Assembly (NCBI GenBank): GCA_023375675.1
Contig: JALQBC010000015.1
Location: 496,001 to 560,000, forward strand
Source: Cytospora piceicola
Lineage: Eukaryota; Ascomycota; Sordariomycetes; Diaporthales; Cytosporaceae
DNA: 64,000 bases
Direction: 5' to 3'
This document shows positions 43,741 through 55,092 of this stretch, piece after piece. The notes under the pieces are model-generated. The model worked only from the letters and a program-made list of their open reading frames with translations, made no database searches and was not told the origin of the DNA. The stretch's first letter is position 1. Each line of letters opens with the position of its first letter. The position numbers and the translations under genes are program-made.

Positions 43741-46642
43741 CCGTAGTATATAAGAGGAAGTTTGCTCATTATCTGGGCGGGAGGATCGAAAGGGCAGGGC
43801 ATCTTCATCGCCCGCCAGAGATCGGATGGATCTCTTTCTCGCTGTGAATAGGGGGAAGGGTTAACGAGCAATTTCAACATTGACTGGATGGGAGGCCAAA
43901 AGTGGCAGAGGCAGAGAGAATGTGGTTGGATGCCTGCAGGGGGAGAGGGAGCCTGTCCTGCCTGTAAGGAATAAGTAAGTAGGTAAACAGGTAGGTAATA
44001 AGTCTAGGCGCTGCACGGTAGAAGCCCGGGCTGCCAGGTGAGCCACACAACGGCGTCTCCAAGCTGCAAGGCACGGGAATCTAAAACTGTCAAACCGCGC
44101 TAGAACGGAGCAAGCCCCTGTCACGCCACAGCTTTACCCCTGTCTCGGGACGTTTTGAAACGGCAGACTAACCTCTATCGGGATAGATTCAGGTTATATC
44201 AGTCATGCGGGTACTTGGTGACTCTCTAATAAAGACCGACTGACTTCAACGTTGATTCAATCCATGGTTGTTCACCGTGATATGACGGCGCATGCGCTTA
44301 TTATGATTTATTATGATTGAAACAGAATGGCAAACAATAGACAGAGCAGTATGACTTGAACATCTACATTGTCAGGCTGAGCCAAAGCATAGACAACATT
44401 TGGCCAAATCTATGTATTTTGCTAGCTTATATCGCGGCTCTCTGATATTCAATGTTGGCAACCATATTGACAAGGACGGAGATAAGATAGACAGGATTCC
44501 CGAGTGGACCTGGAATCTGTGCCAATTCTGTACTAAATGACTGTTTTGAGTGTACTGCACAGTTCGTACCTGGAATCGCATAATATAGTAACAAGTAGGA
44601 TTAGACAATACACGGCGGCTATTGCATAACGCTAATAGACACATATGACTGCCCGTCTACCTGAAAGACAACTGGGAGAGATGATGATAGAGATGATCAT
44701 GAGGATGGAGATAAAGCTACGGTGCATCAATTTATCTGTAGATCTAAGCTTATAGACCTCTGTTTGCCATACGTGAATGTGAGCTGTCTGGCAGCTGATG
44801 ACAGGTCAACAAATCACATGTCAATAGTTAGTAAGTAGTAGTCAGTTTGGCTTTCCACTTGATGTCTTTGTCCTGGATGCCACAGACATCGTCCTGTCTT
44901 AGATACCCACCCATGACTTGAGATCGGTCACAAAAGGCTTTTGGAAATAGCCCCGGTCTAGGATTATGATGCACGGACGGAGTCATCCAGATCTTGATTT
45001 GCGACCCAAAGACTCGGCAGAATCCACAACCAAGGTGAGGGCAGTCGAGGGTCGAGATGGACACGATCTCCACAGCATACAGGCATCAAAACGGTCCAGA
45101 TCAGGGTCGGGAAGTATACCTGGGTATATTAGGAAAAGGACTGGCTAGACAGCAGCAGGGCTGGGAAGGGTAATATGGGCTATATATTATTCGGGGGTGT
45201 GTTCCTGGGCAATACAGTGGGTTTGAGTTTGGTTGACTTGATTGACTGGTTCAGGAGATCTTAAGCTCCGGCGGCGCGGCAACGGCCAAACGACCCACGC
45301 GGGCACACAGTCCAGATGTGCCAACCCAACCCCGGTAACCAGCTGTAGCAGCCCTGTAAATACCTAGGCAGCTAGGGAATGGGCAGCAGTTATAGGCGCC
45401 TCTAACCCCTGGTGCATTGGTGCTTCTCCTGCCCTTTATGGACTTGTAAGTACCTAGGTACCCATGCTCCTCCAATAGCATGCTAAATACTTAGGTACCT
45501 AGGTACCTACATATGTACCGTACCTTCAACCTCCAGCTCCACCACCACCTACCCACGCCGCCACCTAAAACAAACCACCACCACATCTCCTCGTCGACTA
45601 CTTAACTTTTTACATTTCCGACTTTCCATTCTCTCAACCCCCCTTCTTTTCTAACCACATCAACTTTCTTCTTCTTTTCTACATCTCTTCAGTCATTCTC
45701 TCCACGACAACCTCCCAAGCGGAGTCATTCATTTCACCTGCCAAACAATCTTCAGTCCTTTTTCCATCTTCAGCTTCTTTTGCATCGACTGGTCGACGCA
45801 CAGCAGCAAATAACTGCAGCTTTCACATGTGAGTACCAATATCACCTGTTCTTTGCCATGTTTTAATTCCTTGCGGCCGTGTCTGCTGTCGTAACCCTCA
45901 AACACCACACTCAACGCTTTCCCCTTCTCAAAATCCAATGCAAAACTACCCATCTCCTACTACACTCAACACTCTCTACTCTCTGGTAAGGACAATCGAG
46001 ACCATGGTTACAAGTACATCCACAAGCAAAGGCACAAGCGCGTCCTGTACGCGCCACATTCACCCCACCTTCCTTGACTTCACCTGTTCAATCTTGCGCA
46101 CATTGGCTCTGGTGGGTGGAACACAAGATGGTGGAAAGGGAACGACGAATGGACAGTTGGTGATGGCCTCAAGTGAGGTGACCCCCCTCAACGAACAGGC
46201 CGCAATTCCAATTCGTTGTACAAGAACGCCAAAGGCACCAGTCACCAAGTCGGGAACAATGGCACCCAAAGCCTCTGAATCAGTGGCCATGCCATTGTCA
46301 CAGCTTTTCTTGTTGTCTATTTATATCGTATCCCACAACCTTCGTCGACGATTCTTCCTGTCTCTTTACCTTAAAACTGCACCCCGACGACCGCAGAACA
46401 CCACCATTCTTCCTTTACCCCACCGAATCCCCATTGTCGTCTTCGTTCTCTTCATTATACCCATTCTTTTGGTTCCTAATCTGCTACACAGCATCTTCTC
46501 AGCAACCAGCCATCAAAATACTTGACATATTTGACTGACAGTACTGCTCTTATAGTCACCAAACTCAAAACTTTACCGTCATTCGACATCATTTTCCCAT
46601 ATCACTGAGGACATCAACCACGAATAGCTGCGCTACTTCAAA
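43741..46642. promoter_or_regulatory. GH55 upstream region with palindromes and CT-rich leader
   Basis: From 43.7 to 45.4 kb nothing is recognised. At 45449-45515 lie several CCTAGGTA units, including an 18-bp palindrome TAGGTACCTAGGTACCTA near 45491-45508. From 45520 to 46640 the plus strand is pyrimidine-rich (many CCACCAC, CTTCTTTTC tracts), typical of fungal core promoters and long leaders. A 195-codon open frame at 45938-46525 has GTAAGG-type donor sites within it and no known domain; I regard it as leader sequence, possibly with an upstream intron. Confidence 0.45.
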
Positions 46643-48979
46643 ATGATCTTCTCCAAGCTCATCACGAGCGTCCTGATGGCGCTGCCGGCCCTTGCGGCCC
46701 CAACTGCCATCACCAGGGCTGCTGCCGCCACTGGCAGCAGCTACTGGGTCGCCGACATTGCGCGGACCGGTGTTGTGCCCTTTGGTAACGACTCGAGCTA
46801 CGCCATCTTCCGCAATGTCATGGACTACGGTGCCAAGGGTGACGGTTCCACCGACGATACCGATGCCATCAACAAGGCCATCTCCGACGGCGGCCGATGC
46901 GGTGAGGGCTGCGGCTCAACCACCACTACCCCCGCCATTGTCTACTTCCCTTCTGGTACCTACATGGTCAACAAGCCCATCGTCCAGTACTACTACACCC
47001 AACTCATCGGCGATGCCAACGACCTCCCAGTCCTGAAGGCCATGTCGAGTTTCACTGGTATGGCCGTGATTGACTCTGACCCCTACGCGGAGGGTGGAGC
47101 CAGCTGGTACATCAACCAGAACAACTTCTTCCGCCAGGTTCGCAACTTCCAGATCGATCTCACCGCGATGGAATATACCGCTGGTGCTGGTATCCACTGG
47201 CAGGTCGCCCAGGCCACCTCGCTGCAGAACATTGTCTTCAACATGCGCACTGACGGTGGCTCCGCAAACGCCCAGAAGGGCATCTTCATGGACAACGGCT
47301 CCGGCGGCTTCATGAGCGACTTGACCTTCAACGGTGGCGGTACTGGAATGTGGGTGGGCAACCAGCAGTTCATGACCCGCAACATGACCTTCAACGACTG
47401 CCAGACAGCCATATTCATTAACTGGGACTGGGTCTGGACTATCAAGGACGTCACCATCAACAACTGCCAGGTGGGCCTCGACATTAGCACTGGAGGTAGC
47501 TCCGACCAGACTGTTGGTTCTGCACTGTTCATCGACAGCACTATCCGCAACACCCCCATCGGCGTCAACTCTTCGTACTCTGCCCTCCAGACCGGCACCA
47601 ACGGCACTCTGATCATCGACAATGTCGACATGTCCAACAACGTCCAGACTGCCGTCCATGACGCCTTGTCCAACAGCGTCGTCCTTGCCGGCTTGCAGTT
47701 GGTTTCCAACTTCGTTCAGGGAAACACATTCAAGCATGAGGGTGGTCTCATCCAAGCCGTCCAGTCTCTTCTCCAGAGCGACGTTGCCAAGCCCAATGTC
47801 CTGCTCAACTCTGACGGCGCCGTTTTCACCCGCAGCAAGCCCCAGTACGAGAGCCTTGCCTCTAGCAGCTTCGTCTCTGCCAAGGCGTTCGGCCTCAAGG
47901 GTGACGGCACAACCGACGACACGGCCAAGATGCAAGAGTTCCTGAACAGCGTGACCACCGACCAGGTTGCCTACTTCGACCACGGCGCGTACATTGTCAC
48001 CGATACCATCAAGGTTCCCAAGGACATCAAGATCACTGGCGAGATCTGGCCCATGATCATGGCCAAGGGCTCCAACTTCGGCGACATGAGCAACCCCCGC
48101 CCCGTCTTCCAGGTAGGCCAGCCAGGTGAGACGGGTGCCGTGGAGATGTCGGACCTCATCTTCCAGACCGCTGGTCCCGTCCCGGGCGCCATCATGATCG
48201 AGTGGAACCTCCAGGCTTCCTCCCAGGGCGCTGCCGGCATGTGGGACGTCCACAACCGCATCGGCGGCTCGGCTGGTACGGGCCTGCTGTCTGGGCAGTG
48301 CGCCAAGAACAACGGCACCACGCACGGCGCCAACGAGGCCTGCGAGGGCACCTTCCTGATGATGCACATCACCAGCTCCGCGTCCGACGTCTACCTTGAG
48401 AACACCTGGTTCTGGGTTGCCGACCACGACCTCGAGCCTGCCGCCGACTCGGCGCAGATCGACATCTACAACGGTCGCGGCGTCCTCATCGAGTCGCAGG
48501 GCCCCGTCTGGCTGTACGGCACCGCCTCCGAGCACTCTGTCATGTACAACTACCAGCTCAGCAACGCGAGCAATGTCTACATGGCCATGATCCAGACCGA
48601 GACGGCCTACTTCCAGGGCAACCCCGTTGCGCCTGCGCCCTTCGTCGTCAACGCGACGTGGAACGACCCTGACTTCTCCAACGCCACCAGCGCGTCCTCG
48701 GCGCGCACCTGGGGCCTCCGCGTGATCGACTCGTCCGACGTCTACGTGTACGGCGCTGGCCTGTACTCGTTCTTCGACAACTACGACCAGGACTGCCTGG
48801 CCACCGAGTCTTGCCAGGACCACATCGTCTCGCTCGAGAACTCGGACGTGCAGCTCTTCGGCCTGTCCACCAAGGCCGCCGTCAACATGCTGACCATGGA
48901 TGGCGTCTCCAAGGCCACCGACACGGACAACCGCAACAACTTCTGCGCGACCCTGGGCTACTTCTCCACCTCTGGTTAG
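46643..48979 (+). CDS. Secreted GH55 exo-beta-1,3-glucanase
   Basis: A single exon codes 778 residues with signal peptide MIFSKLITSVLMALPALAAP. Two parallel beta-helix halves are marked by matching entry motifs: VMDYGAKGDGSTDDTDAI near residue 59 and AFGLKGDGTTDDTAKM near residue 414. This duplicated pectate-lyase-3 arrangement, with YFPSGTYMV, GIHWQVAQATSLQNIVF and WNLQASSQGAAGMWDVHNRIGG, is diagnostic of glycoside hydrolase family 55. The enzymes release glucose from beta-1,3-glucan outside the cell, acting in wall turnover, mycoparasitism or nutrition. The frame ends at TAG 48977-48979 right after CATLGYFSTSG. The same frame then stays open for a Ser/Thr-rich tail (separate entry). Strong third-position GC bias produces a long antisense open frame that is not a gene. 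No intron is needed. Confidence 0.94.
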   Translation: MIFSKLITSVLMALPALAAPTAITRAAAATGSSYWVADIARTGVVPFGNDSSYAIFRNVMDYGAKGDGSTDDTDAINKAISDGGRCGEGCGSTTTTPAIVYFPSGTYMVNKPIVQYYYTQLIGDANDLPVLKAMSSFTGMAVIDSDPYAEGGASWYINQNNFFRQVRNFQIDLTAMEYTAGAGIHWQVAQATSLQNIVFNMRTDGGSANAQKGIFMDNGSGGFMSDLTFNGGGTGMWVGNQQFMTRNMTFNDCQTAIFINWDWVWTIKDVTINNCQVGLDISTGGSSDQTVGSALFIDSTIRNTPIGVNSSYSALQTGTNGTLIIDNVDMSNNVQTAVHDALSNSVVLAGLQLVSNFVQGNTFKHEGGLIQAVQSLLQSDVAKPNVLLNSDGAVFTRSKPQYESLASSSFVSAKAFGLKGDGTTDDTAKMQEFLNSVTTDQVAYFDHGAYIVTDTIKVPKDIKITGEIWPMIMAKGSNFGDMSNPRPVFQVGQPGETGAVEMSDLIFQTAGPVPGAIMIEWNLQASSQGAAGMWDVHNRIGGSAGTGLLSGQCAKNNGTTHGANEACEGTFLMMHITSSASDVYLENTWFWVADHDLEPAADSAQIDIYNGRGVLIESQGPVWLYGTASEHSVMYNYQLSNASNVYMAMIQTETAYFQGNPVAPAPFVVNATWNDPDFSNATSASSARTWGLRVIDSSDVYVYGAGLYSFFDNYDQDCLATESCQDHIVSLENSDVQLFGLSTKAAVNMLTMDGVSKATDTDNRNNFCATLGYFSTSG

Positions 48980-49360
48980 AGCACAGTGGGTGGAGGTAAT
49001 GGCTCGGTCGCCAGCGGTGGGAGCGGACACAACAGCACAGGCAGTTCGACTTCTACCTCGACGATGAGCTCGACCACGGCCTCGACTTTGACGACCTTGA
49101 TGGCTTCGACTTCGACGACCTTGATGGCTTCGACTTCGACCATGACGGCCTCGACCACGGCCTTGTCGACTTTCACTGTCAGCACCAGCGTTGTCGGCTT
49201 CACGGCCACTCCCAGCGTTATCAGTGCCAGCGCGTCTGCTTCGGCCACGCCGGCTGGATGTGCCGTGCACAAGCGCGCAATGGCCGAGGCTCGTGCCAAG
49301 GCCAGCAGCAAGGCCAACGCCAGCAAGGCCGGAGACGGTCGCAAGTCCACGGAGCTTTGA
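48980..49360 (+). pseudogene. In-frame Ser/Thr-rich tail beyond the GH55 stop
   Basis: Directly after the amber codon, the GH55 frame continues open for about 126 codons to TGA 49358-49360. It codes a Ser/Thr-rich linker (TGSSTSTSTMSSTTASTL) and a basic, helical end, CAVHKRAMAEARAKASSKAN. A 24-bp unit coding roughly TTLMASTS occurs twice at about 49090-49138. The sequence composition is that of a secreted-protein linker, not a 3' UTR. Explanations are a nonsense mutation, stop-codon readthrough, or a weak 66-bp intron from 48975 (donor GTTAGA) to 49040 that would keep frame and remove the TAG. Confidence 0.65.
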
Positions 49361-50365
49361 GCCCCGAGCTGTGTCTGCGCAATGATCACGCAGCCTTTCT
49401 TAATTCACTTCTTTCACGGACCGGGCCCACAGTGGCATTTTGTTTTTGACTTTCTTTTTTATTCCCCCGCCGCCTTATTCGAGGCAGGCATGGCAGGAGT
49501 TTTGGTACAGGGGACCTGGAAATACCAATGATCTGGATCTGGCTGGATAGAGTCGGACAAAGGGGCACGATGAGGCGATGAATGCGACGTGCAACGTTTT
49601 TTGGCCACCAGGTCGGAGGCCTTGGATGCGCCTTTGTTTGCGCGCATGGATTGGATCGGATCCTAGAATGGTGCCTGTGCTCATCTTTTCATGAGAGTGG
49701 CTAAATGAATAGGATGATCAATCGAATTCTTTTACAAAATTAGCTTTTCCGTGAAAATGATTATGTGATATGTATTCATTTCGTGCTTGTGAGGTCGAGA
49801 ATCCAAACTTGACTCCGACTGGAACGAACTTGAAGCCATCGTAACCGTCGCGAAATAACTCTGACACGGCCAAATGTGCATAGAAGCTGCTAGTGTTGAG
49901 TGTCCCCAGTGAGTGACCAGTGCTGGCTCCTCCACAGGCCCCACTAGACTTGGGTTTTCAGGGGCCCCTTGCAGCCAAGTCGGCGGTCTCTCATGTTGAC
50001 AACGTCATAATTTCCACGCGACTGGCACCAAACAGTCTCTCTCGACTTAACTCTGCCAACTCCCGCCCCGTTATGACCGACCTTTATGACCTATGACCTA
50101 TGACCTAGGCGGCTTGCACACTGCACACAACTTTTCATAAACACTCCAGACCGACCACGAGCAGATCGAGGAAGGTTGTACAACTCTGCCTGCGCGCAAC
50201 GTTTCTCTTTGTATTCGACCAACCTGTACTTGATCTGTTGTCTCTTCTGTAGAGCTTGACACCGTTCTCCTCACACCCAACCATTCACCCCTCGACGGAA
50301 CCGTACCTTTGAAGCTACTGCCTCTAAAGCCAAACTCCCTCCCTTCTTGCCTGCGAGAGACAACA
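49361..50365. promoter_or_regulatory. Intergenic region, FIT2-type gene promoter
   Basis: About 1 kb with the GH55 3' UTR and the next gene's promoter. The repeat TATGACC occurs three times at about 50086-50105. No gene was recognised. Confidence 0.4.
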
Positions 50366-51566
50366 ATGGACGACTCGCCCGCCCGCAACACGCGAGCGCG
50401 CTCGAAAAAGATGGAAAACGGCTCCTCCGCATCCCCGTCCCCCACGACCACCACCTTCGACGAAGTCACCCCCGAGCTCTTCAGGACCACGACGACGACG
50501 CCAGCCACAAGCGGCTCGACGGCACCCGCCGGCACGCGGCCGCGCAACCCGCCGTTCCTCCCCACGCCGGTCGAGGCCCTCCTCCTGGCGGCCTACCCCG
50601 TCCTCCTGACCTTCGGCACGCTCTTCTCGGTGCTGGACCCGACGGTCCGCAACGCGGCCTACGACCCGGCGCAGCAGGCGCACGTGCAGGACGCGGCCCT
50701 CAGCCCGAGCTACTTCGCGCGCAAGGGCAACGTCTTCAACGTCTTCTTCGTCAAGCGCGGCTGGGCCTGGGTCACGGCCGCCTTCCTCGCCTTCCTCCTC
50801 ACGCACCCGGCCGCGGCGGGCCCGCGGGCCCGCGCCCGCGGGCTGGCGCGCTGGGTGCTGGTGACGGGCTGGTGGGTGCTGGTCACGCAGTGGTGCTTCG
50901 GGCCCGCCATCATCGACCGGAGCTTCCGCTTCACGGGGGGCAGGTGCGAGGTCGCGGGCGCGCGGATCGAGGAGGGCGAGGCGGGCGGGAAGGACTTTGT
51001 CACGGGCCTGGCGTGCAAGGCGGCCGGGGGCAGGTGGTCGGGCGGCCACGACATCAGCGGGCATGTGTTCCTCTTGGTGCTGGGGAGTTACTTCCTGCTG
51101 CAGGAGGTCGGATGGGCCTACCTGAGCCACTGGCAGCGACTGGCTGGTGGTGCTGCGGCGGTTGGTAACGGGTCTCCTGTCGCGGTCAGGGACGATCGCA
51201 GTGTGGTCATGCACGATGGGGCGGTTAAGAGCGCTGCTGTCGAGAGTGAGCGCTACATAGACAATGTGGAGGGACGCGCCGTGACGGCCTGGGAGGCCCT
51301 GGGGCTCGGCGGCAAGGTCGCTGCTGCTGTGGTGGCGATGAGCTGGTGGATGCTCCTCATGACGGCGATCTACTTCCACACATGGATCGAGAAGGTATGT
51401 TTGTTCCCATCTTGTTGAGCCTTTGCTATTCTCCTGGATATAATGCTGACTGTTTCATTGGCAGTTTACGGGACTTCTCGTCGCTTTGATGGGACTCTAC
51501 TCTGTCTACATCCTGCCACGGTTTGTGCCAGCGCTGAGAGAGATCATTGGTCTGCCGGGCATATAG
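50366..51566 (+). CDS. Scs3/FIT2-type ER acyl-CoA diphosphatase
   Basis: Exons 50366-51394 and 51465-51566 code 376 residues. After a disordered N-terminus (MDDSPARNTRARSKKMENGSS) come about six hydrophobic segments. The two family histidine motifs are GHDISGHVFLL (H228 and H233) and YFHTWIEK at the end of exon 1 (H338), continuing FTGLLVALMGLYSVYILPRF in exon 2. FIT2 proteins reside in the ER membrane and cleave acyl-CoA to acyl phosphopantetheine plus adenosine phosphate; they support ER homeostasis and lipid droplet budding. Yeast Scs3 and Yft2 are the fungal relatives. The loop between the two histidine motifs is longer than in animal proteins. The donor is GTATGT and the acceptor GGCAG; without the second exon the last helix would be missing. 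The coding region is exceptionally GC-rich. Confidence 0.9.
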
Positions 51567-52026
51567 ACATGTACGACGACACGGTCTGTTGGACTAGGGC
51601 TTAGAGTTTGGTCTGATATGGTCTGGTTACAGAGGCAAGGATTGAGGAAACATGTATAAACAGAAAATACCAATAACTTCATGAATGCGTTTCTCGCTAA
51701 GTCTTGAGACCTTGTCCCTTCTCCTGGTCTTTTGAGCGGCGATATTTATTAATACAAAAAACATCCACAATACTCTAAGCAATTACGTCATACCTGTAGG
51801 ACCCTAACCCGCCAAGCTTTCTGCTTGAGGATCGACTTCACATGCTTGGGAAATGCTTGGGAACCAAAGCAGCCGGCTACTTTAAGTAAATATACAACTG
51901 CAAGCTATACAGCAGCGCAATCGGCCCTCACAATCAACCTCAGTACTCTTAGTCCTCGTCTCACTCTTTTCCTTGTCCTCGTCCCCAAAACTCCCCACCA
52001 CCCCGTATCACACCGCAGCGGGACGT
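51567..52026. promoter_or_regulatory. Short intergenic region, Ap4A phosphorylase promoter
   Basis: About 460 bases between genes in the same orientation. A CT-rich stretch (CTCTTAGTCCTCGTCTCACTC) precedes the start codon. Nothing else was seen. Confidence 0.4.
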
Positions 52027-53250
52027 ATGCTTCGAAGGATAATAATGGGCCGGAATACCTACAAACCACACTCAGCTAAGCTCCCAGAGCTGGTGAAGTC
52101 CAGGTTCAGCAATGCCAAAGCCAACGGCGACATCAACTTCTACCCGACACAAGTCGCCGTTCTAAAGCCTGGTTCTATTCCGGTGCGTCCAACAGCCTAC
52201 TCCTTCTACCTGCCCTCTCAATCTCATCGCCTCCTTGTAAGGGCAACACGCACTAACAATAACGAGTGAAACCGCCAGTTCCAACTACGCTTCTCCCCCT
52301 CCCTAGCAAACAAGCCAAAGGCGCCCCCACGCCCCCCTCCCTCGGACAATGACAACGCCGACAACGCCACCGAGAAGAAGCCCTTCGACCCCTTCGAGAA
52401 GCCCCTCCCCTCCACCGTCATCGACGGCGTGGGCGACGACCACCGGCTCATCCTGAACAAGTTCGCCATCGTCCCGGAGCACTTCCTCCTCGTGACGAAC
52501 CGCTTCGAGCCGCAGACGGGCCTCCTGGGCGCGGGCGACCTGCTGGCCACATACAACACCGCCAGGGCATACCGCGAGGAGGGCCGGGAGCTCTTTGTCT
52601 TCTTCAACAGCGGGCCGCACTCGGGCGCCAGCCAGCCGCACCGGCACCTGCAGCTGTTGCCGGTGGAGGCGATGAGGGGCGGCCTCGGGGGCGGCGGGGG
52701 GGCCGGGTGGGGCGTGCTGGCCGACAGGCTCGTGGCTGCTGACGAGGGGGGCGAGGGGCCCGCGGGCGCGCTGCTGCCCTTTGTGACCTTCTCGGAGAGG
52801 CTGGCCGGGGACATGGACGGCCGGGCCCTGCGGTCGGTGTACCTGCGGCTGTACAGGAAGGCGTGTCGGGCGGTCGGTGGGGACGCGGCGCACCAGAAGG
52901 GCCAGGGTGCTGGTGCGTCTGCGGAGGAGGGTGGGCAGTGGAACTCATTGGGGGGGGAGGAGGAGGGGGAGGAGGAGGAGGAAGAGGCTAGGATCAGTTA
53001 TAACCTTGCCATGACGGGTGATGCGATGGTGATAATGCCGCGCGTTGCGGAGGGTGACGTTATCAGGGACAAGGAGGGCAGGGAGGTGGGACGGCTGGCG
53101 CTGAACGGGACGGTGTTGGCGGGGACGGCGCTGGTCAAGAGCCAGGCGGAGTGGAATGCGCTGAGGGAGGACGGTGGGCAGCAGTTGTGGGAGATCCTGG
53201 GGAAGATTGGTGTCCGGGCCGGGAACGCAACAGGTGGTGGCCATGCTTAG
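52027..53250 (+). CDS. APA2: Ap4A phosphorylase (ATP adenylyltransferase, HIT-like)
   Basis: Exons 52027-52182 and 52279-53250 give 375 residues from the first ATG; an in-frame ATG at 52045 would give 369 and is equally possible. Exon 1 has LVKSRFSNAKANGDINFYPTQVAVL, exon 2 opens FQLRFSPSLANKPKAPP, both typical of yeast-type Apa1/Apa2. LNKFAIVPEHFLLVTNRFEPQTGLL and HSGASQPHRHLQLLPV follow. The latter carries the catalytic H-x-H-x-Q triad at H173, H175 and Q177. The enzyme splits diadenosine tetraphosphate with phosphate into ATP and ADP, controlling this alarmone in cytosol and nucleus. An acidic insert GGEEEGEEEEEEARISY interrupts the region before NLAMTGDAMVIMPR, which is unusual for the family. 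A Gly-rich loop GGLGGGGGAGWG also looks inserted. Codon third positions are nearly all G or C. Confidence 0.9.
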
Positions 53251-55092
53251 GGGGTGGTTGACCGTGTGAAGTCCTCCCCTGGCGTGTTCAGCCACGCCTA
53301 TTGCACAAGCTGCTTGTCAATTGTTGCTTGGAGAAGAAAATGCTGGCAACATCCACAGTCACGAAGTTGTTGGCAGTATTGCGTGCCCCCTCCCTAGACA
53401 ATCGACCCCTTGAGAAAACAAAAACCACAGAGTGGGCGAGGATACTCCCACCTTCTGGGTTGCTTTCTTGTGAAGGTGTCATAAGCTATTTGATACTAGA
53501 ATGCGCAAGACTTGAAGGCAACAGAAACGTGGGACGTTTGTATGTGGAGAGTCTAGACAAGGCATACAAAACTTAGGCTCATAGCTACTGTACGATAAGT
53601 TACAAACATTGCCACTTTCCATCCTTCTGCTATGATGTTCAAGCAGTTTCCTGCCACTAACTCTCGGATATAAGTCCTTCTCAATACTACCACTTTATTT
53701 CCCACCACTTTGCTCAGATATCAGAGACGCCAGCCTTGCCTAGGACTATCTCCTAGTTCCATCTACCCTTGAGGCAAAGACCAGATCCGGCCGGTTCTTC
53801 CTCTATGGTTATATATCATGCGAAGTACCCAGAGCTCCTCCGGCAATCACCCAACCCTGGACTGTCTTGGCACAAGTTCTTTATATAAATCAACAGATGA
53901 CAATACTCAAACGCCAATAGGGCACCAGCGCCTAATTAACACGGCGTACGTCAACTCACCTATTATGTCAAAAAGGTCTAGGGTGAGTATAAATCCCCCC
54001 CCCCCCCAACCCCCTGCTGGTGAATTATGTATTCAGGACCAAAAACTTACCACTTAAACAGCTCGTTCTCCATCAGCACTGAGCAGTATGTCACGTGGTA
54101 CAAATGACCATACCAAAGATGCACCAAGCACCAAGAATGATTACAACAAAGGTTTGATAGTCCTGATTTGGACACCACTAGGTAGGGATGGCCAAAAACA
54201 CTGTTTTTTTCAAAACACACTGTTTTTGTATTGCCATTAAAAAAAACAGTTTTTTATGTTTTTTATGCCTATTTCTCCTAGTGGGTCGGATAACAAATAT
54301 AAGGGGGGTGCCGTAAAACTCAACCCTAACCCTTAGGGGTTACTGCCCAGAGATCCTTCTGTTAAAGGGGTTGGTGATAGCCTCAATATTACCCTTTCTG
54401 GGAAGCTATTTTAAACACCATGTTTTTTTCAAATAAAACTGTGTGATATGGCATTTCACACACAAAAAACAAAAAACAAAAAAAAACAAGTTGGCCATCC
54501 CTACCACTAGGCAAACTGAGAAGCCCACCTCTTCGCCTTTGAGCGACCCAGTGGAAGATCCAAGCCGTTTCACGACTCCAAAGCGAAACCGACAACAGCA
54601 AGATACTCAATACTACCTCGCGGGGTCGTTCTAGATAGAGATGCCCTTCAAGGTTGGAAGATACCCAAATCAGACACCTCTTCCAATCGAGACATTTCTC
54701 GAACTTGCTGCAGGAGAGCCAACAAGCAGGTTACCCACGCTTGAGAGAGTTGGGGAGAAGGGAGACTCAAGGGAGACAGCACAAAAAAAAGAGAGAAATA
54801 CGTGTATTTGTAGTATTCATATACACCTCTAAGTGTACTGGCCGGTCGCCTAGCACATCGCCAGCTCCAGAATCCTATGACTACGCGTCCTGAAACCTAT
54901 ACTAGCTGCGTCATCCTGATCGAGGTGTATGCTGTTGCTCGCGGTGTACACATGTGAGTTTTACCGCTATATACTGACTGTATCATAAGGATAGTTCGAC
55001 AACAAAGGCTAGCACGGTTCGAAAGATGAATCCTAGCGGTCCCATGCCATGCCTCTTAATGTGCCGGGCCGACCATGCCACTCCTCCCAGCC
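53251..55092. other. Intergenic region carrying a MITE
   Basis: These 1.8 kb have no recognised gene. The middle contains the 321-bp MITE described separately, and a C13-type homopolymer sits at about 53996-54008. The rest is unremarkable AT-rich sequence. Confidence 0.5.
54183..54503. mobile_element. hAT-type MITE, 321 bp, with 8-bp target site duplication
   Basis: The ends are inverted: the left begins TAGGGATGGCCAAAAACA and the right, read in reverse complement, begins TAGGGATGGCCAACTTG. Thirteen terminal bases match perfectly. The element is flanked on both sides by the direct repeat CCACTAGG (54175-54182 and 54504-54511). A TAGGG/CAGGG-type terminus with an 8-bp duplication is the hallmark of the hAT superfamily. 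There is no transposase; the interior is A/T-rich with many AACAC and GTTTTTT tracts. It is therefore a non-autonomous miniature element that would need a hAT transposase elsewhere in the genome. CpA is not depleted, so it has escaped RIP, perhaps because it is short. Confidence 0.88.

Noticed and set aside
45938..46525. 195-codon open frame upstream of GH55
   Set aside because: Pyrimidine-rich leader-like sequence, low-complexity translation, internal splice-like signals, no recognised domain.
46916..49270. 784-codon open frame antisense to the GH55 gene
   Set aside because: It mirrors the GH55 coding region exactly; its Val/Gly/Asp-rich translation is what a GC3-biased gene gives on the opposite strand. 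No domain is present.
50324..51379. 351-codon open frame antisense to the FIT2-type gene, and a shifted plus-strand frame
   Set aside because: Both are shadows of an extremely GC-rich exon with no recognisable protein features.
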